DNA of 47,660 bases from an uncultured Lachnospiraceae bacterium (GTDB lineage Bacteria > Bacillota > Clostridia > Lachnospirales > Lachnospiraceae). The stretch's first letter is position 1. Every line of letters begins with the position of its first letter. Below the pieces are notes generated by a model, which did not search any database, was not told where the DNA came from, and was given only the letters and a program-made list of their open reading frames with translations. Location of the stretch: positions 1 to 47,660 of the forward strand of contig CANRJG010000015.1 in the NCBI GenBank assembly GCA_947630875.1. Direction: 5' to 3'. The position numbers and the translations under genes were made by a program. Positions 25,819-35,401 of the stretch are shown here, piece by piece.

Positions 25819-26250
25819 GTGATCAGCAATTCTGATAAAAGGCTTTTGCAGGAAACGTATAAAAACGCTTCGGCAGCGGTGGATACCATTTACGCGATGA
25901 TGGACAAGGTGGAGGATGAGGAACTGGCGCTGGATCTGACCAGACAGCTGGGAAAATACACTTCGATTCAGGATCGGGCGGAGGAAGAACTGATCGTATC
26001 CGGAGACCGGCCTGCGCCTTCCGTCATGAAGCGGATCTGGTGCAGGATGTCCTCATTTGTCCGGACCATGGGAAAGCGCAAAGCATCCTCGGCCGCCAAT
26101 ATGCTGATCCGGGAAAACACCGGGAGAATCATTTCCACAACGAAATCCCTGCACGATAATCTTTCCGCAAAAAAAGAGTATTGTGAGCTGGCGGACGAAT
26201 TGATGGATTTTGAACAGCGCAATATCAGCAGAATGAAAAACTATCTTTAA
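25819..26250 (+). CDS. Helical DUF2383/ferritin-like clostridial protein
   Basis: 143 residues, almost entirely helical and strongly charged, with the spacing of a four-helix bundle (DKRLLQETYKNASAAVDTIY; ALDLTRQLGKYTSIQDRAEEEL; MLIRENTGRIISTTKSL; CELADELMDFEQRNISRMKNYL). I recognise the pattern from clostridial proteins annotated as hypothetical or DUF2383-like; no metal-site residues are clear. GTG start with AAAGGAGACAAAGAA upstream. Function unknown; a stress or sporulation role is only a guess from the family. Confidence 0.65.
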   Translation: MISNSDKRLLQETYKNASAAVDTIYAMMDKVEDEELALDLTRQLGKYTSIQDRAEEELIVSGDRPAPSVMKRIWCRMSSFVRTMGKRKASSAANMLIRENTGRIISTTKSLHDNLSAKKEYCELADELMDFEQRNISRMKNYL

Positions 26251-26299
26251 AATCCTGGTATAAGCGACCTGTCCCCTTCATAAAATGAATCGAAAAAGG

Positions 26300-26331
26300 C
26301 CATGCCGTTACATGTGTTTGTACCGGCATGG
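26300..26331. other. Hairpin upstream of the TIGR04086-type gene
   Basis: CCATGCCG and CGGCATGG form an 8-bp perfect stem with possible inner pairing around GTAC. No T run follows on plus, but CCTTTTTCG follows on minus. It is 21 bases from the next ATG. Confidence 0.5.
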
Positions 26332-26352
26332 TTCCTGCATACGGAGGGTTTT

Positions 26353-26703
26353 ATGAAGATCAAATTGTTGCTGAAGGTTATGTTTGTTACATATCTGTTT
26401 TCTGCAGTCCTGCTGATCCTGCTGGCGGCGGTACTGTATAAATTCGGTCTGAGCGCGCAGAAGCTGCGTTTGGGGGTTATGGCCATTTACTGCCTTTCCG
26501 GTTTTTTAAGCGGCTTTCTGATGGGAAAAATTGTCCAGACCAAAAAATATCTGTGGGGCGTTGTGACGGGACTGTGCTATTTTGCCGCCCTTGCGGCTGT
26601 TTCTCTGATCCTCCACGGGGATTTTCAGGGAAATTATAAAAATATTCTGATGCAGCTGGCGCTCTGCGTGGCTTCCGGCATGATCGGCGGCGCGCTGGCC
26701 TGA
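26353..26703 (+). CDS. TIGR04086 family membrane protein
   Basis: 116 residues with four predicted membrane helices (MFVTYLFSAVLLILLAAVLY; MAIYCLSGFLSGFLMG; WGVVTGLCYFAALAAVSLIL; LMQLALCVASGMIGGALA). Matches the Clostridia-specific TIGR04086 family, usually encoded near yajC and secDF, as here. Start ATG 26353 follows CGGAGGG. Role unknown; it may be tied to the Sec machinery or envelope. The SCIFF peptide gene often found nearby in Clostridia is not present in this window. Confidence 0.75.
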   Translation: MKIKLLLKVMFVTYLFSAVLLILLAAVLYKFGLSAQKLRLGVMAIYCLSGFLSGFLMGKIVQTKKYLWGVVTGLCYFAALAAVSLILHGDFQGNYKNILMQLALCVASGMIGGALA

Positions 26704-26756
26704 AGAAAGAGGGGCTTTTTTGCATGGAAATCTCCGGGGCTGCCCGTGAAAACTGC

Positions 26757-26785
26757 TTGCTATGCCGCGGGGATTGTGCTATAGT
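26757..26785 (+). promoter_or_regulatory. Promoter of secDF
   Basis: TTGCTA, 17 bases, TATAGT, with TGC as extended -10. About 90 bases ahead of the secDF start. Confidence 0.7.
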
Positions 26786-26874
26786 ATATTAGTCGTTTTG
26801 CGACATTTTTTATAATTCATGTGAAAAGCGCAAAAAACTTTTTACATCAGATAAAAAAGAGGAGTTTCAGTCAG

Positions 26875-29043
26875 ATGAAGAAAAACGGAAAAGCAAAAAG
26901 CATCGTCGTGCTGGCCATTCTTCTGGTTGCGCTGATTGCCTTCGGCTATGTGAGCCTTTTTGGTATCGGCGACACGGCGACAGGCGCTGCGGAAAACATC
27001 AGTCTCGGACTTGATCTTGCAGGCGGCGTCAGCATTACTTACGAGGCCAAGGACAGTAAAGTCAGCCAGGAAGATATGGACGATACCGTCTATAAGCTGC
27101 AGAAACGTGCGGAGACCTACAGCACGGAGGCTGAGGTTTATCAGGAAGGCGACCGCCGGATCAACATTGAAATTCCCGGCGTCAGCGACGCCAACGCGGT
27201 GCTGGAAGAACTGGGCACCCCCGGATCCCTGTATTTCCTGCGTTCGGTAGACGGCGAATCGGAAGTCGTCATGCAGGGTTCGGACATCGTCAGCGCGGAA
27301 GCCATGGTGACCAGAGACGAAAAGACCAGTGCCACTTCCTATGTGGTACAGCTGAAGCTGACGGACGAGGCGGCCAAACGCTTCGGAGAAGTTACTGCGG
27401 AGAGCATCGGACAGCAGATCGCCATTATCTATGACGACGAGCTGATTTCCTCCCCCACCGTACAGCAGGCCATTACGGACGGATCCCCTTCCATTACCAA
27501 TATCGGTTCCTACGAGGAAGCGGAAGAACTGGCGTCCTACATCCGGATCGGCGGCCTGAGCCTGGAACTGGAAGAAGTCAGATCCCAGGTGGTCAGCGCG
27601 AAGCTGGGCGTAGAGGCCATCGAAAAGAGTATTCAGGCCGGTATCGTGGGTATCCTGCTTGTCATTATCATGATGTGCATCGTATACCTGATCCCCGGAC
27701 TGGTTTCGGGCATCGGCCTTTTGCTTTATACGCTGATGATGCTTCTGATTCTGAATGCATTTGATATTACCCTGACCATTGCGGGTATCGCAGGTATCAT
27801 TCTGTCCATCGGTATGGGCGTCGACGCCAATGTCATTATCTTTGCCCGTATCAAGGAGGAAATCGCGGCGGGCAATTCCGTCAAGGCTTCCATCCGGGAA
27901 GGCTATCGGAAAGCGTTTTCGGCGATCCTGGACGGCAATGTGACGACGCTGATCGCAGCCATCATCCTGATGTGGCGCGGCTACGGCTCTATCCGCGGTT
28001 TCGCACAGACGCTGGCCATCGGTATCGTGCTTTCCATGTTTGTGTCCCTTGTAGTTTCCCGCTTTGTTATTAACGCGCTGTATGCGCTGGGCGTTACCGA
28101 CGCGAAATTCTACGGCAAAGCCAAGATTCGGAAACCTTTTGATTTTGTGGGCAAACGCTTTATCGCCATGGCGATTTCGATTGCGGTGATTCTCGTGGGC
28201 GCCGGCTTCTTTATCGGAAACGGCGTTGCAGGAAACAGAGTTTTGAATTTCAGTCTGGAATTTTTGGGCGGTACTTCCACTACCGTTACCTTTGACGAGG
28301 AAATGAGCGTGGATCGGGTGGAAAAGGAAGTGGTTCCCGTGGTGGAAGACATCACCGGCGACGGCAATATCCAGACGCAGATCGTACAGAGCAGCGGCAA
28401 TAAAGAGGTCATCATCAAGACCAGAGAACTGGATCTGGAAGAGCGTACCGCTTTGGATGAAGCGCTGGCAGAAAACTTCGATATAGATGAAAGCATGATC
28501 CAGGCAGAAAATATCAGCTCCACGGTCAGCAACGAGATGCGTGCCCAGGCCGTCATCGCGGTTGTGGCTGCGGTTATCTGTATGCTGATTTACATCGCCC
28601 TGCGGTTTAAGGATATCCGCTTCGGCGCCAGTGCGGTCATCGGCCTTTGCCATGACGTGCTGATCGTCATCTGCGCTTATGCGATTTTCCGGATTCCGGT
28701 GGGCAATACCTTCGTCGCCTGTCTGCTGACGATTGTCGGTTACTGTATCAACTCCACCATCGTTATCTTTGACCGTATCCGGGAGAACATGAACACGAAG
28801 GGTACATTTAAAGACAGACGGGAACTGGTCAACACCAGTATCACCCAGTGTATCAGTCGGAGTATCTTTACCTTCGCATCCACCTTTATCATGGTGGCGG
28901 CCATCTATATCAACGGCGTTACCGCGATCCGCGAGTTTGCGGCGCCTTTGATGGTGGGTCTGGTTGCGGGACTTTTCTCCTCCAACTGCCTGACATCTCC
29001 CATCTGGTATATGCTGAAACGGGATAAATCCAAAAAGAACTAA
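26875..29043 (+). CDS. secDF: Fused protein translocase subunit SecDF
   Basis: 722 residues that join SecD and SecF in one chain. It uses the proton gradient to pull secreted proteins out of the SecYEG channel. The SecD half has GLDLAGGVSITYEA, the periplasmic P1 region (about 45-240), IGQQIAIIYDDELISSPTVQ, and six membrane helices with GMGVDANVIIFARI. The SecF half starts near residue 420 (FDFVGKRFIAMAIS), with FSLEFLGGTS and a second helix set with VGYCINSTIVIFDRIREN. The ATG at 26875 follows AGAGGAG; an upstream in-frame GTG (26821) is less likely. The secreted dockerin proteins in this window would be among its clients. Confidence 0.95.
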   Translation: MKKNGKAKSIVVLAILLVALIAFGYVSLFGIGDTATGAAENISLGLDLAGGVSITYEAKDSKVSQEDMDDTVYKLQKRAETYSTEAEVYQEGDRRINIEIPGVSDANAVLEELGTPGSLYFLRSVDGESEVVMQGSDIVSAEAMVTRDEKTSATSYVVQLKLTDEAAKRFGEVTAESIGQQIAIIYDDELISSPTVQQAITDGSPSITNIGSYEEAEELASYIRIGGLSLELEEVRSQVVSAKLGVEAIEKSIQAGIVGILLVIIMMCIVYLIPGLVSGIGLLLYTLMMLLILNAFDITLTIAGIAGIILSIGMGVDANVIIFARIKEEIAAGNSVKASIREGYRKAFSAILDGNVTTLIAAIILMWRGYGSIRGFAQTLAIGIVLSMFVSLVVSRFVINALYALGVTDAKFYGKAKIRKPFDFVGKRFIAMAISIAVILVGAGFFIGNGVAGNRVLNFSLEFLGGTSTTVTFDEEMSVDRVEKEVVPVVEDITGDGNIQTQIVQSSGNKEVIIKTRELDLEERTALDEALAENFDIDESMIQAENISSTVSNEMRAQAVIAVVAAVICMLIYIALRFKDIRFGASAVIGLCHDVLIVICAYAIFRIPVGNTFVACLLTIVGYCINSTIVIFDRIRENMNTKGTFKDRRELVNTSITQCISRSIFTFASTFIMVAAIYINGVTAIREFAAPLMVGLVAGLFSSNCLTSPIWYMLKRDKSKKN

Positions 29044-29071
29044 ATACGGTTGGTGCAAATGACAGAAACAA

Positions 29072-29104
29072 TAAAGCATCCTCTTTGATTAAGAGGGTGC
29101 TTTA
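29072..29104 (+). terminator. Weak terminator-like hairpin after secDF
   Basis: AAAGCATCCTCTT pairs with AAGAGGGTGCTTT around TGATT. The T tract is short (TTTACTGATTTT), so read-through into recJ is possible. Confidence 0.6.
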
Positions 29105-29159
29105 CTGATTTTCAACTGTATGTAAAGCGCAGTTTCCGCAAAAGATAAGGAATGACGGA

Positions 29160-30902
29160 ATGAAACAACAATGGTACACACAGAATAAAAAAGCGGATTT
29201 TCAGAGGCTGGCGGAGCGCTTCGGCCTGAGCCCGGTGACCATCCGGCTGATTCGAAACCGGGGACCCGAAACCGATGCAGCTTTCGAAAAATATCTCCAT
29301 GGCAGTATCCGGGATCTTTACAATCCCTGGAATATGAAAGATATGGCAAAAGCGGTGTCTCTGATAAAGGAGACCATTGCGGACGGAAGAAAAATCCGGG
29401 TCATCGGAGATTATGATATCGACGGGGTCTGTGCGTCCTTTATTTTAAAAGAAATGCTGCAGGCCGCCGGGGCTGATGCGGATGTGGATATTCCCCACCG
29501 GATAAAAGACGGCTACGGTGTCAGCCGCCGGCTGATGCAAAATGCGAAAGAAGACGGCGCGGCGCTTGTAATCACCTGTGACAACGGCATTTCTGCCCGG
29601 GACGCCATTCATTACGCGAAGGAAGCAGGTCTTGCCGTCATCGTGACCGATCATCACGAGGTGCCCTTCGAAGAAAATGCAGACGGATGCTGCGACATCC
29701 TTCCGGAAGCGGACGCGGTGATTGATCCCAAGCGCTCAGACTGTCCCTATCCCTTTCAGGGACTCTGCGGCGCGGCGGTGGCTTTCAAGCTGGGACAGGC
29801 TCTTTTAGAAGCGCTGGCCGTGGAACAGCGGCAGGCACTGTATGAAGAACTGCTGTGTTTCTGCGCCTTCGCCACCATTGGCGATATCATGGAATTAAAG
29901 GATGAAAACCGGATTCTGGTGAAGGAAGGACTGCGGCATTTCGCAGATCTGAAAAATGTGGGCCTCCGGGCGCTGATCGCGGTGAATGGGCTGGATCCGG
30001 CGCATCTGACGCCGGAGCAGATCGGGTTTATCTTAGGCCCCTGCATCAATGCGGCGGGCCGGCTGGACAGTGCCATGCTGGCTTACGGGCTGTTGAATGA
30101 AACGGATGCAAACGCGGCGCTGGCACAGGCACTGCATTTAAAGGAACTGAACGATCAGAGAAAGACGCTGACCCAGGAGGGGCTGGAACGGGCGGTGGCG
30201 CTGGCGGAGCAGGAAAGGCAGGCGCCGGTGCTGTTCCTGTATGTGAAAGAAATCCATGAAAGCGTAGCCGGCATCATCGCGGGGCGTCTGCGGGAACTTT
30301 ATAATAAACCGTCCTTTGTCCTGACGGACAGCGGCGGGCTTCTGAAAGGGGCGGGACGGTCCATTGAGGCCTATTCCATGTTTGACCGGCTGCAGGCCTG
30401 TGGCGAACTGTTTTCCAAATTCGGGGGACACAAAATGGCGGCGGGATTTTCGCTGCCGCCGGAAAATTTCGAAAAAGCCAAAGCCTTTCTGACAGCCCAC
30501 TGCGGATTGACAGCGGAGGATTTTGTGCAGAAGGTCAGTGTGGACTTTCAAATGCCGCCTTCATATATTACAATGGATCTGCTGCAGGAAATCCGGCAGC
30601 TGGCGCCCTTCGGCAACGGCAATCCGGAACCCTGCTTTGTGGAACGGGATCTGAAGGTGACGGGATATCGTCTGGTAGGAGAAATGAAAAATGTGCTTTC
30701 TCTGAACTTTGAACAAAACGGCAGGCATATCAAAGGCGTCTGTTTCCGGGATGTGGAGGCGCTGACGGAAGAGCTGAAAAACAGCGATACGCTGACCATT
30801 GTGTACCGGCCCCGGCTGAATGAATACCGGGAAACGGTTTCCGTGGAACTGGTGGTGGAATATTTCGCAAACCGGCGGGAAGACGCCTCGAATAACAATT
30901 GA
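29160..30902 (+). CDS. recJ: Single-strand DNA-specific exonuclease RecJ
   Basis: 580 residues. The DHH-family catalytic core shows DYDIDGVCA (84-92, metal-binding aspartates), CDNGISA, and TDHHEVP (near 163-169). It is followed by the DHHA1 domain with GRSIEAYSMFDRL and FGGHKMAAGFSL, and an OB-fold C-terminus. RecJ degrades 5' single-stranded ends in recombination and mismatch/base-excision repair. It sits directly before rel, a common arrangement in Firmicutes. Confidence 0.96.
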   Translation: MKQQWYTQNKKADFQRLAERFGLSPVTIRLIRNRGPETDAAFEKYLHGSIRDLYNPWNMKDMAKAVSLIKETIADGRKIRVIGDYDIDGVCASFILKEMLQAAGADADVDIPHRIKDGYGVSRRLMQNAKEDGAALVITCDNGISARDAIHYAKEAGLAVIVTDHHEVPFEENADGCCDILPEADAVIDPKRSDCPYPFQGLCGAAVAFKLGQALLEALAVEQRQALYEELLCFCAFATIGDIMELKDENRILVKEGLRHFADLKNVGLRALIAVNGLDPAHLTPEQIGFILGPCINAAGRLDSAMLAYGLLNETDANAALAQALHLKELNDQRKTLTQEGLERAVALAEQERQAPVLFLYVKEIHESVAGIIAGRLRELYNKPSFVLTDSGGLLKGAGRSIEAYSMFDRLQACGELFSKFGGHKMAAGFSLPPENFEKAKAFLTAHCGLTAEDFVQKVSVDFQMPPSYITMDLLQEIRQLAPFGNGNPEPCFVERDLKVTGYRLVGEMKNVLSLNFEQNGRHIKGVCFRDVEALTEELKNSDTLTIVYRPRLNEYRETVSVELVVEYFANRREDASNNN

Positions 30903-30927
30903 TTTTTTGTTGAAAATAGTCTAATAT
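30899..30927 (+). promoter_or_regulatory. Promoter of the rel-aspS operon
   Basis: TTGATT, 17 bases, TAATAT, overlapping the end of recJ. The rel ribosome binding site AAAGGAG follows at about 30952. Confidence 0.7.
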
Positions 30928-30969
30928 ATAACAATAGTTTTGCACAGAATCAAAGGAGTTTGACCGGGA

Positions 30970-33264
30970 ATGCAAAATGATGATGTTCGGATAGAAGAAG
31001 AATTTAAGCTGCCGGAAAGCCATCAGGAGGAGAAGAAACCTGCTGTAACGGATCCGGACGTCCTGTTTGCGCAGCTGATTGACAATATCAAAGGCTATCA
31101 CCCTTCCGCGGATCTGAAGGTCATTGAAGACGCTTATGCCCTGGCGAAGGAGGCCCACAAGGACCAGGTCAGAAAATCCGGGGAGCCTTATATCATGCAT
31201 CCGCTGAATGTGGCGCTGATTCTTTCCCAGCTGGAGCTGGATAAGGAATCCATTGCCGCGGGACTGCTGCACGATGTGGTGGAAGATACCGGCTATACCC
31301 TGGAGGACATTGAAAAGCGGTTTGGCGGGGAAATCGCGGCGTTGGTGGACGGACTGACCAAGCTGAAGAAAATCGATTATCATTCGGACCGGCTGGATTA
31401 CCAGGCGGACAATCTCCGGAAAATGTTCCTGGCCATGGCAAAGGATATCCGGGTGGTACTGATCAAGCTGGCGGACCGTCTGCACAATATGCGGACCCTG
31501 CAGTATAAGGAACCGGACAGGCAGAAGGACATTGCCAGAGAAACGCTGGATATTTATTCGCCCATTGCGCAGCGGCTGGGTATTTCCCGCATCAAGGTGG
31601 AACTGGACGACCTTTCCCTGAAGTATCTCAAACCCGACGTCTACTATGATCTGGTGGATAAGATCGTCATGCGAAAGAGCGCCAGAGAGGCCTATGTCAG
31701 AAATATTGTGGCCCAGGTGCAGCAGCACATCAAAGACGCGGGTATTGAAGGCACCGTGGAAGGCAGGGTGAAGCATTTTTTCAGTATTTACAAAAAAATG
31801 GTGAACCAGCATAAGACCATCGATCAGATTTATGATCTGTTCGCGGTGCGCATCATTGTGGATTCCATCAAGGACAGCTATGCGGCACTGGGGGTTATTC
31901 ACGAATTTTATACGCCGATTCCCGGCCGGGTGAAGGATTATATCGCCATGCCCAAGCCCAATATGTACCGTTCGCTGCACACCACGCTGATCGGCAAGGA
32001 CGGACAGCCTTTTGAAATACAGATTCGTACCAAAGAAATGCACAAGACCGCGGAGTATGGCATCGCCGCGCACTGGAAATACAAAGAGGCTTCGGACGGA
32101 AAGAAACCGGAGCTGCATGAGGAAGAAAAACTGACCTGGCTGCGGCAGATTCTGGAATGGCAGCGGGAGATGAGCGACAACGAGGAGTTCATGGGACTGC
32201 TGAAAAACGATCTGGATCTGTTCAGCGAGTCGGTATACTGTTTTACGCCGACGGGAGAGGTCAAGACCCTGACCGCCGGCTCCACGCCCATTGATTTTGC
32301 CTATCAGATTCATACCGCGGTGGGCAACCGGATGATCGGGGCCAGGGTCAATGACAAACTGGTGCCTATCGACTATAAGATACAGAACGGCGACCGGATT
32401 GAGATTTTAACTTCCCAAAACTCCAAGGGTCCTTCCAGAGACTGGCTGGCAATCGTCAAGACCACCCAGGCAAAAAATAAAATCAATCAGTGGTTCAAGA
32501 ATCAGTTAAAGGATGAAAACGTCGTCAAGGGACGGGAACTGCTGCATTTATACTGTAAAATGAAGCTGATCCGGCTGTCCGATATTAACAAGCCGGAGTA
32601 TCAGGAAAAAGTCATGGCCCGCTATGGCTTCAAGGACTGGGATTCTATTCTGGCTGCCATCGGACACGGCGGCCTGAAGGAAGGCCAGGTAGCCAACAAG
32701 CTGCTCTATGAGTACCGGAAGGCCAATCCGGAGCTGCTGACGGACCGGGATGTGATCGAACGTGCGGAGCCTGCCGTGCATGCGCGGAAAAACAGCGCCG
32801 CCAGCGGCGGGATTATCGTCAAGGGCGCGGAGGATGTGTCGGTGCGCTTTTCCAGATGCTGTTCTCCGGTGCCGGGAGATGAGATTGTGGGATTTGTCAC
32901 CCGGGGACGTGGGGTTTCCATTCACAGAACAGACTGTGTGAATATTATGCATCTGCCGGAAGCGGACCGGGCCCGTCTCATCGAGGCAGAGTGGGGCAGC
33001 ACGGACAGTGATTTAAGCGATACCAGCTACACCACCGTGATTTCGGTCTACGGCAATGACAGAAGCGGCCTGCTGGTGGATATTTCGAAAATTTTCACCG
33101 AGGAACAGATCAATATCAGCCGGGTCAACGTCAGAACCAGCAAAACCGGTACTGCCAGCATTGAACTGGGCTTTGATATCCATTCCAAAGAGGAACTGAA
33201 CCGGATCTGCAATAAGATATCCCGAGTGCCGGATGTGCTGAATGTAGAAAGAAGTGTGGGCTGA
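30970..33264 (+). CDS. rel: Bifunctional (p)ppGpp synthetase/hydrolase
   Basis: 764 residues with the full long-Rel layout: HD hydrolase domain (His101-Asp102 in LLHDVVEDTGYT), synthetase domain (DLFAVRIIVDS ... GRVKDYIAMPKPN), TGS (about 415-480, VYCFTPTGEVKTLTAG), helical/zinc-finger region with RCCSPVPGDEIVGF, and a C-terminal ACT domain. The RVKD sequence near residue 320 is the RXKD motif of bifunctional enzymes, in contrast to EXDD of RelA-only synthetases. First gene of a five-gene overlapping operon; its stop shares one base with the next ATG. Confidence 0.97.
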   Translation: MQNDDVRIEEEFKLPESHQEEKKPAVTDPDVLFAQLIDNIKGYHPSADLKVIEDAYALAKEAHKDQVRKSGEPYIMHPLNVALILSQLELDKESIAAGLLHDVVEDTGYTLEDIEKRFGGEIAALVDGLTKLKKIDYHSDRLDYQADNLRKMFLAMAKDIRVVLIKLADRLHNMRTLQYKEPDRQKDIARETLDIYSPIAQRLGISRIKVELDDLSLKYLKPDVYYDLVDKIVMRKSAREAYVRNIVAQVQQHIKDAGIEGTVEGRVKHFFSIYKKMVNQHKTIDQIYDLFAVRIIVDSIKDSYAALGVIHEFYTPIPGRVKDYIAMPKPNMYRSLHTTLIGKDGQPFEIQIRTKEMHKTAEYGIAAHWKYKEASDGKKPELHEEEKLTWLRQILEWQREMSDNEEFMGLLKNDLDLFSESVYCFTPTGEVKTLTAGSTPIDFAYQIHTAVGNRMIGARVNDKLVPIDYKIQNGDRIEILTSQNSKGPSRDWLAIVKTTQAKNKINQWFKNQLKDENVVKGRELLHLYCKMKLIRLSDINKPEYQEKVMARYGFKDWDSILAAIGHGGLKEGQVANKLLYEYRKANPELLTDRDVIERAEPAVHARKNSAASGGIIVKGAEDVSVRFSRCCSPVPGDEIVGFVTRGRGVSIHRTDCVNIMHLPEADRARLIEAEWGSTDSDLSDTSYTTVISVYGNDRSGLLVDISKIFTEEQINISRVNVRTSKTGTASIELGFDIHSKEELNRICNKISRVPDVLNVERSVG

Positions 33265-33893
33265 TGCAGACAGACAGGATTATTACAGGCAGTATACAGA
33301 CCAACTGCTATATTGTGACGTCGGAGAAAAGCAGCCGCTGTTTCATCATTGATCCGGGAGACAGCGCGGACAAAATCGACGCATTCTTACGGGAACGTAA
33401 GCTGACGCCGGCGGCGGTGCTTTTGACCCACGGACATTTTGACCATATTCTGGGATTACAGGAGTTAAAAACAAAGTATCATGTACCGGTCTGCGCCATG
33501 GCGGCGGAACAGGCGCTGTTAGAGGATGCGGCGCTGAACTGCTCTGCGGAGGTGGGCAGGGCCTTTGCCTTTTCTCCCGACCGCTGTCTGCAGGACGGGG
33601 AGAAGATTACCCTGGACGATATCTGTCTGCAGGTGATTGCCACACCCGGGCATACCGCCGGCTCCTGCTGCTTTTATGAGGAAACGCAGCAGCTGCTGTT
33701 TACCGGGGACACGCTGTTTTTCCGATCCATCGGGAGAACGGATTTCCCTACGGGCAATTTTGATACCATCATGGCCTCGCTGGAAAAACTGAAAAGCCTG
33801 CCGGAGGATACCCGCTGCCTGTGCGGCCACGGTCCCGAGACCACCATTCGAAGCGAAAAAGCAAACAACCCGTATTTACGAGGACGGTTATGA
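33264..33893 (+). CDS. MBL-fold metallo-hydrolase (glyoxalase II-like)
   Basis: 209 residues. The metal motif THGHFDH (His56, His58, Asp60, His61) is followed by ATPGHTAGS, FTGDTLFF (bridging Asp) and a final LCGHGPETT histidine, which together form the dinuclear zinc site of the hydroxyacylglutathione-hydrolase-like subgroup. The product is probably a small cytoplasmic thioesterase; true glyoxalase II activity is doubtful in organisms without glutathione. The position after rel is common in Firmicutes. Overlaps rel by one base and hemZ by four. Confidence 0.9.
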   Translation: MQTDRIITGSIQTNCYIVTSEKSSRCFIIDPGDSADKIDAFLRERKLTPAAVLLTHGHFDHILGLQELKTKYHVPVCAMAAEQALLEDAALNCSAEVGRAFAFSPDRCLQDGEKITLDDICLQVIATPGHTAGSCCFYEETQQLLFTGDTLFFRSIGRTDFPTGNFDTIMASLEKLKSLPEDTRCLCGHGPETTIRSEKANNPYLRGRL

Positions 33894-35401
33894 TCATTAT
33901 AAAACTGAACAACAGGGAGTTTGAGCAGGATATCCGGCCGCTGGTGCTAAGCTTTTATCCGGGAGCTGTTCTTCTGGTGCTGGACGAGGATGCGTCCGAA
34001 GCGGATGCCGAAGGAAAAGAAGCCCGAAGCGAGGCGGATCTGCTGCTGCGGATCTTTCAGACGGAGACCAATGTCAGCATTTCCCTGTACCAGACGCCGG
34101 ACGCAGCGGAGCCGGTGCTGAAGAAGACGGAAACTTTTCCGGTGCCAGGGCCTTTGCCCCGGGAGGAATACCGGATCACCCGGAAAAATCAGTTAAAAAG
34201 AGACCTTTACCGTTTCCTGTCCGCCTGTACCGGCAGGACCCTGCCCTGGGGCACGCTGACCGGCATCCGGCCCGTGAAGCTGGTGACGGCCATGCTGCAG
34301 GAAGGCCTGTCGGAGGACGCCATCTGCACCCGGCTGGAAACGGACTATTATATGAGCAGGAAAAAGCAGGAACTGGCCCTGCGCACCGCGAAAAATGAGG
34401 ACAGGCTGATCCGGTCGCTGGAGGGATTAAAGAGCTTCAGCCTCTACGTCAGTATCCCGTTTTGCCCCAGTACCTGCGCGTACTGTTCTTTTACGTCCTA
34501 TCCCCTGGCAAAATGGGCCGGGGAGATGGACAATTATCTGCAGTGTGTGGAAAAGGAGCTGGATCTGATCGCAGACCAGACGGCGGGGAAAAAGCCGGAG
34601 ACCATTTACATCGGCGGCGGAACCCCCACCACCCTTTTGCCGGCCCAGATGGAGCGGCTGCTTTCGAGAATCGCGGCGCGATTTGACCTGTCCGGACTGA
34701 AAGAATGGACGGTGGAGGCCGGAAGGCCGGACAGCATTACGGAAGAAAAGCTGGCCGCCATCCGCGGGTTTCCGGTGAGCCGGATTTCCGTCAACCCCCA
34801 GACCATGAAGGACGAGACGCTGCGGCTCATCGGCAGGAAGCATACCACGGCACAGACGCTGGAGGCTTTTGCCTGTGCCAGACGGCTGGGATTTGACAAT
34901 ATCAATATGGACATCATCGCGGGTCTGCCCGGGGAAACCCCGGCGGATTTTCAAAATACTGTGGAGCAGATCCGGCAGCTGGATCCGGAGAGCCTGACGG
35001 TACATACCCTGGCCCGCAAACGGGCCGCGCGGCTGAATACCAACGCGGAGGAATTCGCCTCCTATACAGGAGGAGATACCGACGCCATGCTGGAAGCGGC
35101 TTACGCGGGCGCCCGGAACATGGGCATGGAGCCCTATTATTTGTACCGCCAGAAAAATATGGCGGGCAATCTGGAAAACACCGGTTATGCGAAGGAAGGC
35201 AAATTCGGCATTTACAATATTCTGATTATGGAAGAAATCCAGAGCATTTACGCCGCCGGGGCCGGGGGCAGCTCGAAGCTGGTCTTTGGAGACGGCAGGC
35301 ACGAGCGGATTGAAAATGTGAAGGATGTGGGACATTACATTGCGCGCATTGATGAGATGATAGCAAGAAAGATCGGGAAGATCGATGGAGGGAAATTATG
35401 A
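33890..35401 (+). CDS. hemZ: Radical SAM protein HemZ-like
   Basis: 503 residues. An N-terminal region of about 180 residues, specific to HemZ and containing LTGIRPVK, precedes a radical-SAM core with the CxxxCxxC cluster site (Cys192, Cys196, Cys199 in [11 protein letters not shown]), [10 protein letters not shown], and [10 protein letters not shown]. HemZ is annotated as coproporphyrinogen dehydrogenase, but in many anaerobes lacking heme synthesis its substrate is unproven. ATG 33890 overlaps the MBL stop (ATGA) and its own stop overlaps hisS by four bases. Confidence 0.9.
   Translation: MIIIKLNNREFEQDIRPLVLSFYPGAVLLVLDEDASEADAEGKEARSEADLLLRIFQTETNVSISLYQTPDAAEPVLKKTETFPVPGPLPREEYRITRKNQLKRDLYRFLSACTGRTLPWGTLTGIRPVKLVTAMLQEGLSEDAICTRLETDYYMSRKKQELALRTAKNEDRLIRSLEGLKSFSLYVSIPFCPSTCAYCSFTSYPLAKWAGEMDNYLQCVEKELDLIADQTAGKKPETIYIGGGTPTTLLPAQMERLLSRIAARFDLSGLKEWTVEAGRPDSITEEKLAAIRGFPVSRISVNPQTMKDETLRLIGRKHTTAQTLEAFACARRLGFDNINMDIIAGLPGETPADFQNTVEQIRQLDPESLTVHTLARKRAARLNTNAEEFASYTGGDTDAMLEAAYAGARNMGMEPYYLYRQKNMAGNLENTGYAKEGKFGIYNILIMEEIQSIYAAGAGGSSKLVFGDGRHERIENVKDVGHYIARIDEMIARKIGKIDGGKL

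Noticed and set aside
26724-26792. 22-codon frame MEISGAARENCLLCRGD... as a small cysteine-rich (SCIFF-like) peptide
   Set aside because: Only three cysteines, no ribosome binding site, no maturase gene beside it, and it overlaps the secDF promoter.
26842-29079. 745-codon open frame antisense to secDF
   Set aside because: The secDF reading is unmistakable; the antisense protein is His/Asp/Asn-rich without any family feature.
30730-32313. 527-codon open frame antisense to rel and recJ
   Set aside because: It spans the end of recJ, the rel promoter and half of rel; composition and lack of a start context mark it as a shadow.
33821-33889. Upstream in-frame extension of hemZ
   Set aside because: It overlaps the end of the MBL gene; the ATG at 33890 gives the usual four-base coupled overlap.
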